Shown piece by piece: positions 10,665 to 19,684 of a DNA stretch of 46,424 nucleotides (position 1 is its first letter; each line of letters opens with the position of its first letter). The translations under genes and the position numbers were made by a program. Under the pieces are notes generated by a model that saw only the letters and a list, made by a program, of their open reading frames with translations, did not search any database and was not told the origin of the DNA. Origin of the DNA: Bacteroidota bacterium (GTDB lineage: Bacteria; Bacteroidota; Ignavibacteria; UBA10030); NCBI GenBank assembly GCA_017882185.1, contig JADGQA010000003.1, forward strand, positions 1 through 46,424, given 5' to 3'.

Positions 10665-11171
10665 TCATTGCCCCTCGTTCGACGCTGATGACTGCCACTC
10701 TTCTACGGTTTTTGATGCTTCAAGGTATTCAGGGATCGGCACGAATACTTTTGCCGGTCTGCTAAGATTGCTCCGCGATTGAGAGGAATCTCCGCCTCCA
10801 TCCCACGCATATCCGATCGAACCAAAGTTTTGTACAAGCACGCGGTATTGTGCCTTCTCCAAGACTGATTTGATCAGTTCAGCATCATTGATCTCTGTCG
10901 ATTCAAATACTGTGGCCCAATCTTGCTGCACCTCCACGTCTTTGTGGTCAAGGCAGAACGTTCGTCCATGCACAATCTTGGAGCACTGCGGACACACCAG
11001 CTTCCTGCAGATAATACACACGCCGGTGGCGTTGATGGTTCGGTGGATTTCGCAAAGCTCGCGTTCTGCTGCTGCAAAAAGAACTCCGCAATGAGGACAG
11101 AAATCGCTGTCTTCGGTTACTTCTTCACTGCACTGTGAGCAGTTATCATACTGTGTCATTGTTCCATCCAC
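10665..11171 (-). CDS. Zinc-ribbon/B-box-like zinc-finger protein with a DUF2007-like C-terminus
   Basis: CSQCSEEV..FCPHCG, then CEIHRTINATGVCIICRKLVCPQCSK...CLDH, then VFESTEINDAELIKSVLEKAQYRVLVQN. Confidence 0.7.
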   Translation of the reverse strand: MDGTMTQYDNCSQCSEEVTEDSDFCPHCGVLFAAAERELCEIHRTINATGVCIICRKLVCPQCSKIVHGRTFCLDHKDVEVQQDWATVFESTEINDAELIKSVLEKAQYRVLVQNFGSIGYAWDGGGDSSQSRSNLSRPAKVFVPIPEYLEASKTVEEWQSSASNEGQ

Positions 11172-11302
11172 TCAGGCACTCAGAGGGATCGAGTGCACAT
11201 TCCGTTCGCAGCATCACACAGTCGAAATTAGGAATGATTTTTCAATAAAACAATTTGATTGCGCGGGCGTTCATGGGGCGCTGAGGTCGAAAGGCTCAGT
11301 AA

Positions 11303-11512
11303 TCATCCACCACTGATCAGATGGATTACCTCAACTTGATCACCCTCTCTGAAAGAAGCCGTCTCTCTTTTCTCCCTCTTGATCAAATCACCATTGATCT
11401 TGATAACGAGGCTCTTGAATGAATAGTTCTTGAGAACGAGCAATTCAGAAATCGTCAACGACTGCTTGGTCGTCTCCAGAAATTCTTCCCTATTGTTAAG
11501 AACAATCTTCAT
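11303..11512 (-). CDS. ThiS/MoaD-like sulfur-carrier protein (beta-grasp, C-terminal GG)
   Basis: MKIVLNNREEFLE...TISELLVLKNYSFKSLVIKINGDLI...REGDQVEVIHLISGG*. Start chosen at MKIVLNN, overlapping the ORF-track start. Confidence 0.8.
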   Translation of the reverse strand: MKIVLNNREEFLETTKQSLTISELLVLKNYSFKSLVIKINGDLIKREKRETASFREGDQVEVIHLISGG

Positions 11513-11516
11513 TGGT

Positions 11517-12182
11517 CTAGTCACTCCCAAGCATGAGTTCAAGAGCCAGGTTCGCCATCATGTTCGCGACAATCCCTACGCGCGGAGCAAGCGGTGGGTT
11601 ATCATCGCTGGCTTCCGACTGCTGATCTCCCACGATGTACAAATTACCAGATCGCATCGATCCGATAAGATCGTTTTTTCCCCAGCCTGCCATTCCCACG
11701 CCTGATATCAGCGGCATCGACGGAAATGCAGTCTGAACACATTCTATGAGCATTTCTTTCATTTCCGCCCGGTCAAATGCTTCCAGGACTATATCGCAAC
11801 CGGAAAAAAGATCAGCGATGAGCGATGGCGTCAACTCCGCGAGATGTGCAAGCACGGCGATTGATGGATTGACCCTTCTCACATTCTCTTTTAACGCAAT
11901 GGCTTTATAGGATCCCACCTGGTCAGAGAAGTAATACTGACGGTTGAGGTTGCCCTCTTCGACTTTGTCAAAATCAACAAGAACGAGCGATCCAAGACCA
12001 ACCCTCGCAAGCGATATTGCCGCGTTTGAACCTAGTCCGCCACAGCCTGCAATCCCAACTGTCTTTCTCTTCAAAATTCTTTTGATATCGTCAACACGCA
12101 TCGTCGCAGAACCGAGGTTAATTCTAGAAAGAATACCCCCGAAGGACGGATCAAGGAATGTAATCAAGAATAGCCGCGACAT
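11517..12182 (-). CDS. ThiF/MoeB/HesA-family E1-like adenylyltransferase
   Basis: VGIAGCGGLGSNAAISLARVGLGSLVLVDFDKVEEGNLNRQYYF. Confidence 0.88.
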   Translation of the reverse strand: MSRLFLITFLDPSFGGILSRINLGSATMRVDDIKRILKRKTVGIAGCGGLGSNAAISLARVGLGSLVLVDFDKVEEGNLNRQYYFSDQVGSYKAIALKENVRRVNPSIAVLAHLAELTPSLIADLFSGCDIVLEAFDRAEMKEMLIECVQTAFPSMPLISGVGMAGWGKNDLIGSMRSGNLYIVGDQQSEASDDNPPLAPRVGIVANMMANLALELMLGSD

Positions 12183-14369
12183 CTATCTGAGATTGAGCTC
12201 ACCTCGATCGTACTTCCCGTGCAGCTCAACGAGTTCAGGCAAATCCATTCCCAGCTTCTTCAGCCGTTCCATCGTCGGCACACCATTCGCATCCCAACCA
12301 CGGCGTATGTACACTGCATCGAGGAGCTGTTCATAACGTCCTTCACGATATTTCCTCGTAGCCATCATTTTCTCTTCAAGGGTTCTGTCTGCAGGATCGA
12401 ACCCCACCGTCTCTTTCAGCTGTTTGTCGTAACGATCCTGGCGTGATAGGTACTCCTCCTTTGTGACCGGGCCGGCAGCGCGATACGGTTGCGCATCCCA
12501 TTTTCTGGTCCCATATCCCATCCGTAGATTGAACATTCTCTGATACTGATAGACTCGTTCAGAGTCTTCGATCAATCGCTCTTTGTCAAATGGACGTCCT
12601 GTCACGGCTTTATATATCGTGATATAATTGTCGACGTGTTCAGGTACCTTGGCGGGTTCACTCGTTTCCGCATTATCTGACGGTTCCACATCATTCCAGG
12701 GCAGTTTGCAGAACCCGCACAATCCAAACCAGGTTCTGAACATCGGGAAATAATAGAGGGCTTCGGCTTTGTTCTCAAATGTCGGGATCTGGTTGTTCAC
12801 CATATCCATAAAGATGAGCCAGGCCTCATCGTGCTGCGGTCCCTTATTGGTCATTGCGTATCCACCCTGTTGCGCAAGAGATTCCTTGGACATGTATTGT
12901 GAGTACTCGAGGCCTTTGTTCTCCATCCCAATGTCCTGGAGGAACTGCGCGTCGCCCCATCCTTTTTCAACGAACAGTCGCTTCAGCTTGCGGACACCGA
13001 TTCCAGCCGTCTTCCCGAATCCTTCGCCGCGAGCGAGCTGATGCAATAACTCCATTGCCGAGTCCGCGTTACCGAAATTGAGCTTCAGTCCGCCTGTCCT
13101 GGCCTGATTGAGTATCCCTTTTTCGTAGCATTCCATCAGGAAGGCAATCGTCGTTCCCCACGTGATTGTGCAAATCCCGTACGTATCACAATAAAAATTC
13201 ACTTCGATGACGTAGTCCGGATTAAAAATACCTGCGTTGGAGGCAATACCTGCGGCCGTTTCATATTCAGGCCCATCGACGATGACACATTGGCCCTTGT
13301 ACGGTCCTGAGCGAAGAACGTAATTGTTGACCCCCTTGGCGCAGCTCATATGACAACCCAGCCAGCATCCGTCGAACGATCCTTGTTCGAACCGAGACTT
13401 CCACGTTTCCGAATCAATATACCCCATCACATTCTTATTGCTGCCAAATTGGAAGTTGTTGATCGGCAGTAAATCATAATCGTTCATGATTTCCACGAGG
13501 TGCGCCGTCCCTTTTGCCCTCATCTGGTTTTGCTGATCGTCGAGCTCCTTGATCTCCTTGTTAAACCGTTGACCCCGCTCAATGATTGACTTCAAATCGA
13601 CAACATTGTTCACGTCCGCATCAACTCTCGCCACGAGTGCGACAATAGCTTTGATTTTCTTGTCCCGGAACACCGTACCTATGCCACCCCGACCTGCCTG
13701 TTTTAGCCGCACGCGCTTCTTTTTCTTGTCGTAGAAGCTGAAATTCAACATGCCAATCAAGGAATGTTCCGCGGCAACGCCGGTGGACACAACCGCGATC
13801 TTCATTTTGTCCTGTTCGGTCTTGCTATACATCTCGGTCAAGGCTTCAGCAAGCTCATGGCTGTTCACGGGATCCGAAGGTGCTTCTTCAATCCTGATGT
13901 GTCCTCCCTTTCGAACGTCAAGAATAATGATGACATCACGATCCGCTTTCCCCTGAAGCTCAAGGGCGTCGAATCCGCAGATTTTCAGGAATGGCCCAAA
14001 CCATCCGCCAACGTTGCTATCCATGGCAGACTCGGTTTGCGGCGAAATCGTCACGACGAGAGATTTGCCGGTACCGGAGTATTGCGTAACACCGCACACT
14101 GGTCCACCCGAGATTACAATTTCATTCTCCGGGTCATTCCACTTCGTGGTCGGGGTCGTAGCGTCCCAAAGATACTTCAGACCATACCCTTTCCCGCCTA
14201 TGAATTTCTCCTTCATTGACAGAGGAACATCCTTGATTTTGATCGTACTGTCGGACAGATTGACGTACAGCGTCTTGTCCGAATAGCCTTTCTCCATCGG
14301 CGTAATTTCGTATCTCAGCTCTTGTACCAACTTTCGCGTTTCGACGTCATCCATAATTTCCACTCTCAC
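12183..14369 (-). CDS. aor: Aldehyde:ferredoxin oxidoreductase (tungsto/molybdopterin) family
   Basis: GGKGYGLKYLWD, SGGPVCGVTQYSGTGKS, SNVGGWFGPFLKICGFDALELQGKA, cluster ligands CWLGCHMSC and CGFC, AGRGGIGTVFRDKKIKAIVA. Confidence 0.93.
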   Translation of the reverse strand: MRVEIMDDVETRKLVQELRYEITPMEKGYSDKTLYVNLSDSTIKIKDVPLSMKEKFIGGKGYGLKYLWDATTPTTKWNDPENEIVISGGPVCGVTQYSGTGKSLVVTISPQTESAMDSNVGGWFGPFLKICGFDALELQGKADRDVIIILDVRKGGHIRIEEAPSDPVNSHELAEALTEMYSKTEQDKMKIAVVSTGVAAEHSLIGMLNFSFYDKKKKRVRLKQAGRGGIGTVFRDKKIKAIVALVARVDADVNNVVDLKSIIERGQRFNKEIKELDDQQNQMRAKGTAHLVEIMNDYDLLPINNFQFGSNKNVMGYIDSETWKSRFEQGSFDGCWLGCHMSCAKGVNNYVLRSGPYKGQCVIVDGPEYETAAGIASNAGIFNPDYVIEVNFYCDTYGICTITWGTTIAFLMECYEKGILNQARTGGLKLNFGNADSAMELLHQLARGEGFGKTAGIGVRKLKRLFVEKGWGDAQFLQDIGMENKGLEYSQYMSKESLAQQGGYAMTNKGPQHDEAWLIFMDMVNNQIPTFENKAEALYYFPMFRTWFGLCGFCKLPWNDVEPSDNAETSEPAKVPEHVDNYITIYKAVTGRPFDKERLIEDSERVYQYQRMFNLRMGYGTRKWDAQPYRAAGPVTKEEYLSRQDRYDKQLKETVGFDPADRTLEEKMMATRKYREGRYEQLLDAVYIRRGWDANGVPTMERLKKLGMDLPELVELHGKYDRGELNLR

Positions 14370-14566
14370 TCTCCTGATCCATAACCTATTGCGGCAAAAA
14401 ACTCCTCAAGACACTCTTTGAAATATAGCAAGGATTCGATCGAAACCCAATGTCACCATTCTCAACTTTGGGAAGCTTTTCGTCGATTTGCTGTAAAAGA
14501 AAATGATTCTTACACTGTGCGAGGATAGTTCTTCGATTGATTGCCCGATTATGGAGAAGGAGATCG

Positions 14567-15547
14567 ATGGGACGAATATGGATACCGGTTCTTGCGATTG
14601 CGGTGCTGATTGTCTTCAGCACTGCGGGATGTCAGAACAGTATGAGCGCAAATCAGCAACTCACGATCTTTCACGCCGGCAGCCTGACGGTTCCCTTTGA
14701 TCGAATCATTGATGGATTCAAAAAGGAACACCCGGGTGTAGAAGTGTTGAGAGAAATTGCAGGAAGCAGAGAATGCGCAAGAAAAATCTCCGAACTTCAT
14801 CAATCGTGCGATGTGTTTGCCTCGGCAGACTATGCTGTCATCGACAATCTTCTCATCCCCGATTACGCAGATTGGGATTTGAAATTCGCGACCAACGAAA
14901 TGAGCATCGTTTTCACCGACAAATCAAGACGCGCGGCCGACATCAATCCACAGAATTGGTTTGACATCCTCCAGGACAAGAATGTATCATTTGGGAGATC
15001 TGATCCCAACGCTGACCCTTGCGGTTACCGCACCATCATCACGATGAAACTTGCCGAACGATACTACGGCAAGAGCGGTTTGGCTGATCAGTTGTTGGCC
15101 AAGAACATTGAATACATCCGACCCAAGGAAGTTGATTTGCTCGCCTTGCTCGAGGTCGGAGAGCTCGACTATATTTTTATCTATCGTTCCGTTGCTGAAC
15201 AGCACGGCTTACGATACCTGAATCTGCCGGATGAGATCAATCTCAAAAGCCCGGAATTTGAGGATTATTACAAACAGGCATCGGTTGAGTTGGACGGCAA
15301 GAAACCGGACGAAAAAATCACTCAAGTTGGAGCTTCCATGGTCTACGGGGTGACAATTCCGAAAAATGCATCGAATCCTTCTCTGGCCAAAACATTTATC
15401 CACTACTTGATGGACAAGAATAAAGGGTTGAAGGTCCTGGCAGACCTGGGACAGCCGACGGTTGTTCCAACTTTCTGCTCAACGTACGACAAATTGCCGG
15501 ACGAGTTGAGACCGTATGCAAACAAACCGGAGCAACGAATCCCTTGA
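14567..15547 (+). CDS. wtpA: WtpA/ModA-like tungstate/molybdate ABC transporter substrate-binding lipoprotein
   Basis: Lipobox VFSTAGC; LTIFHAGSLTVPFDRIIDGFKKEHPGVEV; ASADYAVIDNLLIP; FGRSDPNADPCGYRT. Internal ATG with SD gagaaggag preferred over the 14537 start. Confidence 0.85.
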   Translation: MGRIWIPVLAIAVLIVFSTAGCQNSMSANQQLTIFHAGSLTVPFDRIIDGFKKEHPGVEVLREIAGSRECARKISELHQSCDVFASADYAVIDNLLIPDYADWDLKFATNEMSIVFTDKSRRAADINPQNWFDILQDKNVSFGRSDPNADPCGYRTIITMKLAERYYGKSGLADQLLAKNIEYIRPKEVDLLALLEVGELDYIFIYRSVAEQHGLRYLNLPDEINLKSPEFEDYYKQASVELDGKKPDEKITQVGASMVYGVTIPKNASNPSLAKTFIHYLMDKNKGLKVLADLGQPTVVPTFCSTYDKLPDELRPYANKPEQRIP

Positions 15548-16347
15548 ATACGCTCCTGAGGAATAGCCGCACGCTGCAGCTTGCCTTCACATTTCTCGGG
15601 GGCCTCCTGCTTCTGTTCATCGTTGCGCCAATTGCAGGAATGTACTTCGGAACATCCCTGCACGCGCTCACTGATTCGGCAAACAACAAAGAAGTGCAGG
15701 ACAGCATTTGGCTGAGTCTTTGGACCTCAATGGCCGGGACGGTGCTATTTTCCTTCCTTGCGATACCATTCGCATACGTGTTGGCAAGGAAGGATTTTCC
15801 CTTCAAGAACCTGGTTCATGCCATCATTGATATTCCAATCATCATCCCACACTCTGCAGCCGGTATCGCGGTGTTGGGGATCGTGAGCAGAGATAGTGTT
15901 CTCGGAAAAATGGCGGATACTTTTGGGCTGAGATTTGTTGGTCACCCGGCCGGAATCATTGTAGCAATGGCCTTCGTGAGTATACCATTCCTCGTCAACG
16001 CAGCGCGCGACGGTTTTTCGGCGGTCCCGGAAAGGCTTGAAAAGATTGCCCTGACCCTCGGCGCATCGCCTGTCAGGGTGTTTTTCACGGTTTCATTGCC
16101 GCTCGCTTGGCGTTCGATCCTCTCCGGTTTCATCCTGATGTGGGGCCGGGGCATGAGCGAATTTGGCGCCGTCATCATTGTCGCCTACAACCCGCAAACA
16201 GCACCGGTGATGATTTACGAACGATTTACATCGTACGGACTTCAGTATTCGCTTCCAGTCGCGGCCTTGTTTGTTACAGTCTGTCTTGCACTCTTCCTCA
16301 TTCTTCGCCTGATCAAGAAACAGGTTCGTCATGTTGAAGCTCGATAA
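15544..16347 (+). CDS. wtpB: WtpB/ModB-like ABC transporter permease
   Basis: ModB-type TM protein: IPFAYVLARKDFP...IDIPIIIPHSAAGIAVLGI...GASPVRVFFTVSLPLAWRSILSGFILMWGRGMSEFGA; ATGA-type overlap with wtpA. Confidence 0.88.
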   Translation: MNTLLRNSRTLQLAFTFLGGLLLLFIVAPIAGMYFGTSLHALTDSANNKEVQDSIWLSLWTSMAGTVLFSFLAIPFAYVLARKDFPFKNLVHAIIDIPIIIPHSAAGIAVLGIVSRDSVLGKMADTFGLRFVGHPAGIIVAMAFVSIPFLVNAARDGFSAVPERLEKIALTLGASPVRVFFTVSLPLAWRSILSGFILMWGRGMSEFGAVIIVAYNPQTAPVMIYERFTSYGLQYSLPVAALFVTVCLALFLILRLIKKQVRHVEAR

Positions 16348-17389
16348 CATTTCCGTCACCGCCGGAAGTTTTCAACTGAAGAATGTCAGCTTCAACGTTG
16401 AACGGGGAGACTATTTTGTCATTCTCGGTCCATCGGGAGCGGGCAAGAGTGTTCTGCTCGAAGCGATTGCCGGTCTGCGCAAACCTGATTCTGGCACTAT
16501 TCATCTTCGCGGTGTCGATATCACTGGAGAGAGAATTCAGAAGAGAAACATTAGCATCGTATATCAGGACGCTGATTTGTTTCCCCATCTCTCTGTCTAT
16601 GAGAACATCGCTTATCCTTTGAAAAGCAGAAAAGAAGAGGGCGTCAAGGATAAGGTATTGGTAGCCGCGGAGCTGGTTGGTATACAAGACAAGCTTCATC
16701 GGAAACCGGATACTCTTTCCGGTGGCGAATACCAGCGTGTCTCGCTGGCGCGGAGCATTGCAGCCGATTCCGACATCATCCTGCTTGATGAACCCCTCTC
16801 ATCGATTGATTCGAAGGCGCGCGGAGACTTGAGAGCTCTCTTGAGGAGAATCAACCGCAAGGGAATTACCGTGATCCACGTGACGCACGACTACGAAGAG
16901 GCTATTTCCGTGGCGAACAAAATCGCGATCATGGAGCACGGCGAAGTCGTGCACGTTGATTCGCCTGAGGAAATTTTTAAACATCCTAAATCAGAATTTG
17001 TTGCTCATTTTATCGGTGTCAAGAATTTTCTCGGGGGTTCGCTGCGGAGCATTTCCAAAAGTGATCTGAAGACATTCACGACCAAGGGGCTCTCGATTTT
17101 CTGTCTTACTGATGCACCGGATGGCGAGGCATTCCTGATGATCGGTCCGGATGAGATCAGCATCGCGAATTCTCGACAGGCGACAAGCAACCGGAATCAA
17201 TTCATTGGAACAATCAAGGACATTGCGCAAGCGCGACTTGGCTGTGAGGTGACCGTGGACATCGGGTGTGACCTAGTCGTTACCATTTCTTCCGAAGCAA
17301 GGAAATCATTGAACCTCGAAATAGGGGGAGAAACGTGGGTGAGCTTCAAAGCATCCTCGTGCAAAATCTATAGGTCGGGAGACCTGTGA
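16331..17389 (+). CDS. wtpC: WtpC/ModC-like ABC transporter ATP-binding protein
   Basis: GPSGAGKSVLLEAIAGL, LSGGEYQRVSLARSI, IILLDEPLSSID, C-terminal TOBE-like region. Confidence 0.88.
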   Translation: MLKLDNISVTAGSFQLKNVSFNVERGDYFVILGPSGAGKSVLLEAIAGLRKPDSGTIHLRGVDITGERIQKRNISIVYQDADLFPHLSVYENIAYPLKSRKEEGVKDKVLVAAELVGIQDKLHRKPDTLSGGEYQRVSLARSIAADSDIILLDEPLSSIDSKARGDLRALLRRINRKGITVIHVTHDYEEAISVANKIAIMEHGEVVHVDSPEEIFKHPKSEFVAHFIGVKNFLGGSLRSISKSDLKTFTTKGLSIFCLTDAPDGEAFLMIGPDEISIANSRQATSNRNQFIGTIKDIAQARLGCEVTVDIGCDLVVTISSEARKSLNLEIGGETWVSFKASSCKIYRSGDL

Positions 17390-18573
17390 TCATGACCTCA
17401 CTGGAATCTGCGTTCGACATCATTCGACACGACTGCGAGGTTCTCGACACCGAACGAATCGAATTGACAGAAAGTCTCAATCGAGTACTTCGGGAGGACG
17501 TCATTTCCGATATCGACATGCCTCCCTTCGACAAGTCTGCTGTGGATGGCTATGCTTGCAGGAAAGAGGATATCAGGAGTTTGCTTACCGTCGTCGAAAC
17601 GATCCCGGCCGGCGTTCAGCCACAACGGACAATCGGGAACAATCAGTGTTCAAAAATCATGACGGGAGCAGTCATGCCCGAGGGTGCTGATTGCGTGCTG
17701 CTGCGCGAAGAAGTTGAAGTTGAAGTAGATGGCCACGGGAAAATCCGATTTAAGCGTGAAACAACCGCGGTGAACATTTGCTTTAAGGGAGAAGATGTCG
17801 TTGTTGGACAGAAACTGCTCTCAACAGGCGCGAGAATCACTTCGAGCCAAGTCGCAGCAATGGCTCTTGCCGGATATGCGAGTCCTCTCGTGAGCCGAAA
17901 ACCCAATGTTGGCATCATCGCAACCGGCGATGAAATCGTTGAACCTTCCATTCGTCCCGGACAATCACAAATCCGCAACAGCAATTCGTATCAGCTGTTC
18001 GCACATTGCCAGCAGTTCGGCTGCAATCCGAAATACTATGGGATCGTCAAAGATGTCAACGAATCCATCGAGGCGATGATTCAGAAAGCAAGAGATGAGA
18101 ACGACGTGTTACTCCTGACGGGCGGCGTATCGGCCGGCGAACTCGACCTCGTTCCCGCCCTGCTGGGAAAAATTGGATTTCAGATTCTGTTCCAGGGGGT
18201 CGGAATTCAGCCCGGCAGGCCAGCGATTTTCGGTAGAGCCGGGCGCAAGTATGTCTTTGGGATCCCCGGCAGTCCGGTTGCGTCATTCATCGTCTTCGAA
18301 GTGCTCATCAAAGAATTGCTCGCCGCAATGATGGGATTGACAAGGTTTGTCAGCATTGCCCGGTGTGCGTTGGCCTGCGACGTGAAGAGACAGAAAACTA
18401 ATCGGATCGGATGGCGACCTGTTTCCATCACTCCTGACGGAAACGCGCATCCTGTCGAATATCACGGTACGGCACACATAAGCTCATACGCCCTTGCCGA
18501 TGGCGTAATCTCCATTCCTGTCGGCGTCACAGAAATGAAAGAGGGATCGATGGTAGATGTAAGACTCTTCTAA
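17386..18573 (+). CDS. moeA: Molybdopterin molybdenumtransferase
   Basis: MPPFDKSAVDGYA, IMTGAVMPEGADCVL, PNVGIIATGDEIVEP, IRNSNSYQL, LLTGGVSAGELD, GRPAIFGRAGRKYVFGIPGSPVASF. Confidence 0.95.
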   Translation: MIMTSLESAFDIIRHDCEVLDTERIELTESLNRVLREDVISDIDMPPFDKSAVDGYACRKEDIRSLLTVVETIPAGVQPQRTIGNNQCSKIMTGAVMPEGADCVLLREEVEVEVDGHGKIRFKRETTAVNICFKGEDVVVGQKLLSTGARITSSQVAAMALAGYASPLVSRKPNVGIIATGDEIVEPSIRPGQSQIRNSNSYQLFAHCQQFGCNPKYYGIVKDVNESIEAMIQKARDENDVLLLTGGVSAGELDLVPALLGKIGFQILFQGVGIQPGRPAIFGRAGRKYVFGIPGSPVASFIVFEVLIKELLAAMMGLTRFVSIARCALACDVKRQKTNRIGWRPVSITPDGNAHPVEYHGTAHISSYALADGVISIPVGVTEMKEGSMVDVRLF

Positions 18574-18607
18574 TTCTCTCAGAATCATTCCAACTCAAAG
18601 TCACCTC

Positions 18608-19621
18608 ATGAACCACACGTTACTAACCTGCATTTTACTCTTCACAATTTCGACTAAGGTCATCGCTCAATCGACGGACCAAGACAGCCTCTCCGCCGGA
18701 TCAGGGACCCTTGATTTCAAGATTACATCGATCCGGATTGATGGTGAAGTGGAAAATCCTGGCTTCGTGGACCTAAGCCAGCTGCCGCTGCGAACTGTTC
18801 GTATCAAGGAACTTGCCGTCGACGATACAGGACGGCAGCAGTTCAAAGGCGCTTTTCTTTACACAGGATATTCGCTCTTTGATGTCCTGAATACCATCAA
18901 AGTGAAGAAAGCGAATGAGAAAGAGTTTAGTCCTTCTACAGATCTTTACGTGATCATCGAGAACGAAAAGCGACAGAGAGCGGTCTTCAGTTGGGGAGAA
19001 ATCTTTTACGCAAGAAACGATTCCCGGATAATGCTTTCTAAGAGAGTCAAGGCGATCAATCCTTCGAAGCTAAAAGCGAAATGGCCTCTTCCGACGGGGC
19101 CGCGCCTCGTATGTGCAGACGATCTTAACAACGTTCGATCCGTCAACGATCCAAGTAAACTCATTGTGAAATCATTTGCTGGTTCATTCCCAGCAGAACA
19201 GCCTCAGGACATGTATTCAGCGGAGATCAAGATCGTGAATCGATCTCAAAGCTTCAGTGTCGGAAAAATTGGACCATCTGTCGAATTCCGAACATACGTC
19301 TCTGTCGGCTATGGACATGGCATGGGATACAAAGGCGTGCAAACGGTGGTTGGATATCTACTGAAAGATGTGTTGGACAGTGTAAAACTTGATCTGAATG
19401 ATTCCAGAGAGTCCATTGCTGTCGTGTCAGCAAAAGACGGCTATCGCGCGGTTTTTAGCATCAGCGAGATTTTCAATCGGGACGATAACCAGGACTTTCT
19501 CTTGGTGGACCAAAGAGAATCAAAAAAGGATGGGCGTTATTCCCTCTTCGCTTCACCAGACTTCTTTGTGGACAGAAATGTAAAAGCGATTGAGAAGATT
19601 GAGATTGTACGGATTGAATAG
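18608..19621 (+). CDS. Exported protein with two SUOX-like (oxidoreductase molybdopterin-binding) domain repeats
   Basis: Signal peptide; IRIDGEVENPGFVDLSQLP...FKGAFLYTGYSLFDVLNTIK...VFSWGEIF, repeated C-terminally as YKGVQTVVGYLLKDVLDSVK...VFSISEIF. Confidence 0.6.
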   Translation: MNHTLLTCILLFTISTKVIAQSTDQDSLSAGSGTLDFKITSIRIDGEVENPGFVDLSQLPLRTVRIKELAVDDTGRQQFKGAFLYTGYSLFDVLNTIKVKKANEKEFSPSTDLYVIIENEKRQRAVFSWGEIFYARNDSRIMLSKRVKAINPSKLKAKWPLPTGPRLVCADDLNNVRSVNDPSKLIVKSFAGSFPAEQPQDMYSAEIKIVNRSQSFSVGKIGPSVEFRTYVSVGYGHGMGYKGVQTVVGYLLKDVLDSVKLDLNDSRESIAVVSAKDGYRAVFSISEIFNRDDNQDFLLVDQRESKKDGRYSLFASPDFFVDRNVKAIEKIEIVRIE

Positions 19622-19684
19622 TCCTCTTTAACTCCGACTCACTTCCCGCAGGTAGACCTCATGCAAAGTGAGCCGGAAGTTTCT

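Noticed and set aside
9943-10782. 279-aa plus-strand ORF
   Set aside because: Antisense to sucC with no recognisable domain.
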